A DNA stretch of 64,000 nt, from positions 124,001 through 188,000 of the forward strand of contig NZ_JAIWPG020000007.1 of the NCBI RefSeq assembly GCF_020532665.2, given 5' to 3'. Under the pieces are notes generated by a model. The model was given only the letters and a program-made list of their open reading frames with translations. It had not been told where the DNA came from and ran no database searches. Positions within the stretch are counted from its first letter, which is position 1; each line of letters begins with the position of its first letter. Both the position numbers and the translations under genes were made by a program. This DNA is from Lelliottia sp. WAP21 (GTDB taxonomy: Bacteria; Pseudomonadota; Gammaproteobacteria; Enterobacterales; Enterobacteriaceae). Shown here in pieces: positions 58,751 through 64,000 of the stretch.

Positions 58751-60070
58751 TTAGTCGAAACGCAACTGCGGAATGACCTCTTTGACCTGCGCCAGGTAAT
58801 CCGTGCGGTCTTTACCCGTCAGCCCTTCAGTGCGCGGCAGCTTAGCTGTCAGCGGGTTTACGGCCTGCTGGTTGATCCACACTTCATAATGCAGGTGCGG
58901 GCCGGTAGAGCGTCCGGTGTTACCAGAGAGCGCAATGCGATCGCCACGTTTCACTTTTTGCCCCGGTTTGACCAGCAATTTACGCAGGTGCATATAACGG
59001 GTGGTGTAGGTCCGCCCGTGACGCACGGCGACATAATAGCCCGCGGCTCCACTGCGTTTTGCCATCACCACTTCACCATCACCCACGGAGAGCACCGGTG
59101 TTCCCTGCGGCATCGCAAAGTCAACGCCACGATGCGGGGCAACACGCCCTGTCACCGGGTTCAGACGACGTGGATTAAAGTTTGAGGAGACACGGAACTG
59201 TTTAGCCGTGGGGAATCGCAGGAATCCTTTTGCCAGACCCGTACCGTTACGATCGTAGAATTTACCGTCTTCAGCCCGTATCGCGTAGTAATCCTTCCCT
59301 TCTGAACGCAGACGCACGCCGGCCAGTTGGCTCTGCTCGCGTTTGCCGTCCAGCATTTCGCGGGACATCAGGACGGAAAACTCATCGCCCTTTTTCAGCT
59401 TACGGAAGTCCATCTGCCACTGCATCGCTTTGATAACGGAGCTAATTTCGCCGCTCGTTAGCCCGGCTTCACGTGCGCTGGCCACAAAGCTTGCTCCAAC
59501 GGTGCCTTTCAGGACGCTGTTGACCCAGTCGCCCTGCTGCATTTCGCTGGTCATCTTAAAGCCGTTTCCGGCGCGATCGTAAGTGCGGGTTTCACGGCGG
59601 GAGACTTCCCAGGTCAGGCGTTGCAAATCGCCATCGCTGGTCAGTGTCCAGGAGAGTTGTTGACCAATTTTGAGGTTTCGCAGCTCTTTGTCAGAGGCCG
59701 CAAGCTGGCTGATATCACCCATCTCGATGCCGTACTGATTGAGCACGCTGCTTAAGGTATCGCCCGTTGAAACCACATATTCATGAATACCGGCTTCGTT
59801 GGCTGTTTTATCGTCGAGTTCATCCTGCGGGATGGCTTCATCTTCCTGAGCGGCCTGATCGATAGGCTCACTCGCCTCCGGCAGCAATGAGCGAATTTCA
59901 CTCTTTTCCAGCTCAATGGTTTTGATGATTGGGGCAGAACTCGGGTGGTAAACATAGGGCCGCCAGACGGCGACCGCTAAGGTGAGAACTGTAAGGGACC
60001 CCAGCATAACGCGATGGGGTCGAGGCAGATTATTAAATGCCAGGGCGACAGAGCGGGCTATCTGTTGCAC
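58751..60070 (-). CDS. mepM: Murein DD-endopeptidase MepM (YebA), 439 aa
   Basis: Cuts peptidoglycan cross-links to let new strands in. A membrane anchor (MLGSLTVLTLAVAVW) precedes a LysM domain near 95-140 (EYVVSTGDTLSSVLNQYGIE) and an OapA-like middle domain. The C-terminal M23 peptidase shows the zinc ligands in VAPHRGVDFAMPQG and STGPHLHYEVW. The start is GTG 60070. znuA lies 15 bp upstream, so read-through from znuA is likely. Confidence 0.97.
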   Translation of the reverse strand: MQQIARSVALAFNNLPRPHRVMLGSLTVLTLAVAVWRPYVYHPSSAPIIKTIELEKSEIRSLLPEASEPIDQAAQEDEAIPQDELDDKTANEAGIHEYVVSTGDTLSSVLNQYGIEMGDISQLAASDKELRNLKIGQQLSWTLTSDGDLQRLTWEVSRRETRTYDRAGNGFKMTSEMQQGDWVNSVLKGTVGASFVASAREAGLTSGEISSVIKAMQWQMDFRKLKKGDEFSVLMSREMLDGKREQSQLAGVRLRSEGKDYYAIRAEDGKFYDRNGTGLAKGFLRFPTAKQFRVSSNFNPRRLNPVTGRVAPHRGVDFAMPQGTPVLSVGDGEVVMAKRSGAAGYYVAVRHGRTYTTRYMHLRKLLVKPGQKVKRGDRIALSGNTGRSTGPHLHYEVWINQQAVNPLTAKLPRTEGLTGKDRTDYLAQVKEVIPQLRFD

Positions 60071-60085
60071 GTATCCACTTCCTCG

Positions 60086-61030
60086 TTAATCTCCTTTCAG
60101 GCAGCTCGAATATTGGTTCGCTAATTGGCTGAGAAACTGAGAATAGCTCTGTTTACTCAACGCAATAGAGGTACCTAGCGGGTCAAGGGTTCCCATGCGC
60201 ACGGATGTTCCCCTTGCCACGGCTTCCACGACCGCTGGCCTGAACTGTGGCTCAGCAAAAACGCATGTCGCTTTTTGCTCAACCAACTGTGTTCTGATTT
60301 CATGTAAGCGCTGCGCACCGGGCTGAATTTCCGGGTTGACGGTGAAATGCCCCAGGGGGGTCAAACCGTAGTGTTTTTCGTAATAGCCGTAAGCATCATG
60401 AAAAACGAAATACCCTTTACCTTTCAGCGGCGCCAGCTCGTTACCTACCTGCTTATCGGTTTGGGCTAATTGTGCCTCAAAATCCTTCAGGTTGGCGTCA
60501 AGTTTGGCTCGACTTTGCGGCATAAGTTCCACTAATTTATCGTGGATTGCAACCGCCGAGAGCCGCGCTATCTCTGGCGAGAGCCAAAGATGCATGTTGT
60601 ATTCACCGTGATGGTGATGGTCGTCACCTTTTTCGCCGGGAGCACTGTCGTGGTCATGTTCGTCACCGTCGTCTTCCGTACCTTTCATCAGCAACGGTTT
60701 CACGCCTGGCAGTGCGGCAATCGTCACCTGTTTTTGTTCGGGCAGCTGTTTTGCTGACTTCTGCATGTAGGCCTCCATCTCTGGGCCAATCCATACAACT
60801 AAGTCCGCGTTTTGTAAGCGTTTTACATCAGAGGGACGCAACGAGTAATCATGCTCTGACGCACCGTCTGGCAGCAGAACCTGGGTCTCTGTTACACCAT
60901 CAGCAATCGCTGAAGCAATAAAGCCCAGCGGCTTAAGCGAAGCGACGACGGCGGCGTTAACATCTTGTGCTGTTGTGCCCCAAAGGGCAGCGGATAATGC
61001 TGCGAAAAGAAGCGTATTTTTATGTAACAT
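60086..61030 (-). CDS. znuA: Zinc-binding periplasmic protein ZnuA, 314 aa
   Basis: The solute-binding subunit of the high-affinity zinc ABC importer. A signal peptide ([18 protein letters not shown]...) precedes the conserved His in [15 protein letters not shown]. The His/Asp/Glu-rich loop typical of ZnuA covers about residues 118-142 ([29 protein letters not shown]). Further ligands are in [16 protein letters not shown] and [12 protein letters not shown] 61030 matches E. coli. Divergent from znuC across a Zur box. Confidence 0.97.
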   Translation of the reverse strand: MLHKNTLLFAALSAALWGTTAQDVNAAVVASLKPLGFIASAIADGVTETQVLLPDGASEHDYSLRPSDVKRLQNADLVVWIGPEMEAYMQKSAKQLPEQKQVTIAALPGVKPLLMKGTEDDGDEHDHDSAPGEKGDDHHHHGEYNMHLWLSPEIARLSAVAIHDKLVELMPQSRAKLDANLKDFEAQLAQTDKQVGNELAPLKGKGYFVFHDAYGYYEKHYGLTPLGHFTVNPEIQPGAQRLHEIRTQLVEQKATCVFAEPQFRPAVVEAVARGTSVRMGTLDPLGTSIALSKQSYSQFLSQLANQYSSCLKGD

Positions 61031-61061
61031 AATGCAACTTATTATCGAAATGAATGCGTGG

Positions 61062-61082
61062 GATGTGATATTATAACATTCG
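61062..61082. promoter_or_regulatory. Zur box between znuA and znuC
   Basis: On the minus strand GAATGTTATAATATCACATC, matching the Zur operator pattern GAAATGTTATANTATAACATTTC in its centre. It lies in the 77-bp divergent gap and can repress both units when zinc is ample. Confidence 0.85.
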
Positions 61083-61107
61083 ATGACTTCTGCAAGTACA
61101 AATTGAC

Positions 61108-61863
61108 ATGACGACTTTAGTTTCACTCGAGAATATTTCCGTCTCTTTCGGCCAACGCCGCGTCCTGTCGGATGTGTCGCTGGATTTGAAACCCGGTAAG
61201 ATTTTGACCTTGCTCGGCCCAAATGGCGCGGGTAAATCAACACTGGTACGCGTGGTGTTGGGTCTGGTAGCACCTGATAAAGGCGTTATCAAACGTGATG
61301 GCAAACTGCGTATTGGCTATGTTCCGCAAAAGCTCCATCTGGATGCCACCTTACCGCTGACCGTAAGCCGCTTTCTGCGCCTGCGTCCCGGTACGCGCAA
61401 AGAAGATATCTTGCCCGCGTTAAAACGCGTTCAGGCAGGCCACCTGATGGATGCGCCGCTACAAAAACTCTCCGGGGGTGAAACCCAGCGTGTTTTACTG
61501 GCGCGAGCGCTGCTGAGCCGGCCTCAGCTGCTGGTGCTGGACGAACCGACTCAGGGCGTGGATGTGAACGGTCAGGTCGCGCTTTACGATCTGATCGACC
61601 AGTTGCGCCGGGAGCTGGACTGTGCGGTATTGATGGTCTCTCACGATCTGCATCTGGTGATGGCAAAAACCGACGAAGTGTTGTGCCTTAATCACCATAT
61701 CTGCTGCTCAGGTACGCCTGAAGTGGTCTCCATGCATCCGGAATTTATCTCGATGTTTGGTTCTCGTGGCGCTGAGCAACTGGGTATTTATCGCCATAAC
61801 CATAATCATCGCCATGATTTGCAAGGACGAATTGTTCTGCGTCGGGGAAATGGACACTCATGA
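61108..61863 (+). CDS. znuC: Zinc importer ATPase ZnuC, 251 aa
   Basis: The ATP-binding subunit. Walker [10 protein letters not shown], signature [16 protein letters not shown], Walker [13 protein letters not shown], and the switch His in [11 protein letters not shown] are present. The C-terminus is His-rich ([10 protein letters not shown]). It overlaps znuB by 4 bp (ATGA), so the two are translationally coupled. Confidence 0.97.
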   Translation: MTTLVSLENISVSFGQRRVLSDVSLDLKPGKILTLLGPNGAGKSTLVRVVLGLVAPDKGVIKRDGKLRIGYVPQKLHLDATLPLTVSRFLRLRPGTRKEDILPALKRVQAGHLMDAPLQKLSGGETQRVLLARALLSRPQLLVLDEPTQGVDVNGQVALYDLIDQLRRELDCAVLMVSHDLHLVMAKTDEVLCLNHHICCSGTPEVVSMHPEFISMFGSRGAEQLGIYRHNHNHRHDLQGRIVLRRGNGHS

Positions 61864-62648
61864 TTGAATTGTTACTGCCCGGCTGGCTGGCCGGGGTTAT
61901 GCTCGCCTGCGCGGCGGGGCCACTTGGCTCATTTGTGGTCTGGCGCAGGATGTCTTATTTCGGTGATACGCTGGCCCATGCTTCTCTGTTAGGCGTTGCG
62001 CTTGGCTTGTTGCTGGACGTGAACCCTTTTTATGCGGTTATTGCGGTCACGCTGCTGTTGGCTGCAGGTCTGGTCTGGCTTGAAAAGCGCCCTCACCTCG
62101 CAGTGGATACCCTGCTCGGCATTATGGCGCACAGTGCCTTATCGCTGGGTCTGGTAGTCGTGAGCCTGATGTCGAATATTCGCGTCGATTTAATGGCTTA
62201 TCTGTTCGGTGACCTGTTGGCCGTTACGCCAGAGGATCTCATCTCTATCGCCATTGGCGTTGTGCTGGTGGTGGGTATTCTGGTCTGGCAGTGGCGAAAC
62301 CTGCTGGCCATGACCGTCAGTGCGGATCTGGCCTTCGTGGATGGGGTGAAGCTCCAGCGGGTGAAGTTGCTTCTTATGCTGGTGACCGCGCTGACAATTG
62401 GCGTGGCGATGAAATTTGTCGGTGCGCTGATTATTACCTCTTTGCTGATTATCCCGGCCGCCACCGCGCGTCGCTTCTCGCGTACGCCTGAACAGATGGC
62501 GTGTATCGCAGTCGTCATTGGGATGATCGCCGTGACCGGTGGTCTTACCTTCTCTGCTTTTTATGATACGCCAGCAGGCCCTTCTGTGGTCCTGTGTGCG
62601 GCACTGATGTTTATCTTCAGTATGATGAAAAAACAACAGAATGCCTGA
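61860..62648 (+). CDS. znuB: Zinc importer permease ZnuB, 262 aa
   Basis: The membrane subunit, hydrophobic throughout with about eight helices. The ABC-3 family segments [19 protein letters not shown] near the N-terminus and [20 protein letters not shown] near residues 190-210 are clear. E. coli ZnuB has 261 residues. The coding region ends MMKKQQNA. Confidence 0.97.
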   Translation: MIELLLPGWLAGVMLACAAGPLGSFVVWRRMSYFGDTLAHASLLGVALGLLLDVNPFYAVIAVTLLLAAGLVWLEKRPHLAVDTLLGIMAHSALSLGLVVVSLMSNIRVDLMAYLFGDLLAVTPEDLISIAIGVVLVVGILVWQWRNLLAMTVSADLAFVDGVKLQRVKLLLMLVTALTIGVAMKFVGALIITSLLIIPAATARRFSRTPEQMACIAVVIGMIAVTGGLTFSAFYDTPAGPSVVLCAALMFIFSMMKKQQNA

Positions 62649-62749
62649 ATGAGCGATGACCGCCATAGAGGGTTGCGCTTCGCCTCATGTGCTGTGATCA
62701 ACTCTTGGCGAAACTTACACCCACAGGAGTGCGCCCATGCCGGGCGCAT

Positions 62750-62790
62750 AAATAAATAAGCACAGATGTAATTATCTGTGCTTATTTTAT
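62750..62790. terminator. Bidirectional terminator between znuB and the lectin-like gene
   Basis: A 13-bp stem AATAAGCACAGAT/ATCTGTGCTTATT with a six-base loop, flanked by A-rich and T-rich ends. Its right arm touches the stop codon of the minus-strand gene. Confidence 0.85.
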
Positions 62791-63242
62791 TTATTGGTAC
62801 AGGTTGCTAAATATAATTTGGCACCAGGGACGTTTATCCCGCCTTCAATATCAAGACACTTGAGAACGCCATCGGTATCAACTTTTTTCAGCTGGCCGTT
62901 AATATGATCCCAGTTGCTCCCAATTGGATCATACTCGCGTATATAAATTTCACCGCTTAAGGGTGCGTAAGCATATTCTGGATAGGTATCCAGAAGCAGT
63001 GCTCCATTAATAGCATAATTGGGTTCACGAATATTCTGCGTATCGGGTTTAGTACCACATGTCTCCATCGTCGTCTGCTCGAACGCAGTGCCAGTCATAC
63101 ATAATGTTTGTCCATTACTGGTATTTTCAAGTTTTTTATCTACCATTTTCCATATCTGGGTTTGGGAAATAGCGGCATTCGCTACACCAGACATAGCCGC
63201 CATTGCCAGAGCGACAATAGTCAGAGTTTTCATTGCTTTCAT
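62787..63242 (-). CDS. Small exported ricin-lectin-like protein, 151 aa
   Basis: A signal peptide MKAMKTLTIVALAMAAMSGV ending ANA gives a mature protein of about 128 residues. Two segments recall ricin-type beta-trefoil repeats: NTSNGQTLCMTG...TMETC near the N-terminus, and INGQLKKVDT...LKCLDIEGG...AKLYLATC at the C-terminus. Four Cys fit two loop disulfides. There are fewer repeats than in a full trefoil, so this is a half-size domain or part of a complex. ATG 63242 has AGGA eight bases upstream. It is AT-rich compared with neighbours, and absent from E. coli K-12 between znuB and ruvB. The exact family is not certain; related folds occur in toxin-binding subunits, but no toxin gene is beside it. 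Confidence 0.75.
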   Translation of the reverse strand: MKAMKTLTIVALAMAAMSGVANAAISQTQIWKMVDKKLENTSNGQTLCMTGTAFEQTTMETCGTKPDTQNIREPNYAINGALLLDTYPEYAYAPLSGEIYIREYDPIGSNWDHINGQLKKVDTDGVLKCLDIEGGINVPGAKLYLATCTNK

Positions 63243-63437
63243 TGTGTTATTCCTCATGAGGTGATGAAATTCATTTATAGCAGGGATATCGCTATAAATT
63301 CATCATAGAGACATGAGTGAATTATCTAAAATAAAAGAGAGGCTAAATTTATCCAAAAATAATATGGATGATAACCGGGATGGGGTAAATAATCGGTCAG
63401 CATCGCAGGCGGAATTTAACATCCCGCCTGCTCATCA

Positions 63438-64000
<563 letters not shown>

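Overview
The window is chromosomal DNA from a member of the Enterobacteriaceae. Gene order and protein sequences follow the Escherichia coli/Salmonella stretch that runs from rnd and fadD to znuACB and ruvB. It is not E. coli K-12. It carries a Salmonella-type second ftsI-like penicillin-binding protein, a VirK/YbjX-family gene next to the SdsR small RNA, a metallo-beta-lactamase-fold gene in the cspC-yebO interval, and it has no yebF or yebG between yebE and purT. An Enterobacter-, Lelliottia-, Leclercia- or Citrobacter-like genome fits best. The genus is an inference from recall of gene content, not from any search.

Layout. 1-8.6 kb: rnd (cut by the window edge), fadD, yeaY, tsaB, yoaA, yoaB, yoaH, pabB, nudL. 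8.8-18.9 kb: sdaA, pdeD, yoaE, the mannose PTS operon manXYZ, yobD, mntP behind a manganese riboswitch, and rlmA. 19-24.6 kb: the PBP3 paralogue, yobF-cspC, an MBL-fold gene, yebO, mgrB, yobH, kdgR. 24.8-30.3 kb: yebQ, then an AT-rich accessory insert of about 4 kb that ends in a second, internally deleted copy of the yebQ 3' end. 30.3-41.5 kb: htpX, prc, proQ, msrC, letA-letB, rsmF, yebV, yebW, pphA. 41.7-49.3 kb: the VirK/YbjX gene, sdsR/ryeA, yebY-copD-copC, holE, yobB, exoX, ptrB, yebE. 49.4-62.6 kb: purT, the Entner-Doudoroff block eda-edd-zwf-hexR, pykA, lpxM, mepM, znuA and znuCB. 62.8-64 kb: a small exported protein with ricin-lectin-like motifs, and the 3' end of ruvB at the window edge.

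Several control sites can be read directly: a FadR operator before fadD, two MntR boxes plus a Fur-like box and a yybP-ykoY riboswitch before mntP, a CRP-like site at about -41.5 before manX, a PurR box before purT, a GntR operator in the zwf-edd gap, a HexR operator and a Sox/Mar box before zwf, a Zur box between znuA and znuC, and a sigma-S-type promoter for SdsR. Together zwf, edd, eda, hexR and pykA form a sugar-acid catabolism module. The znu genes and mntP handle zinc and manganese, while lpxM, mepM, letAB, prc and the PBP3 paralogue act on the envelope.

The least explained part is 26.16-30.24 kb. It holds a small HTH-like regulator divergent from a run of exported proteins (a 399-residue Pro/Ala/Gly-rich protein, a 122-residue protein, a possible small membrane protein and a 126-residue protein), followed by decayed sequence. 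I recognise none of these families. It is the best candidate for an undescribed system, although nothing in the sequence gives its function.
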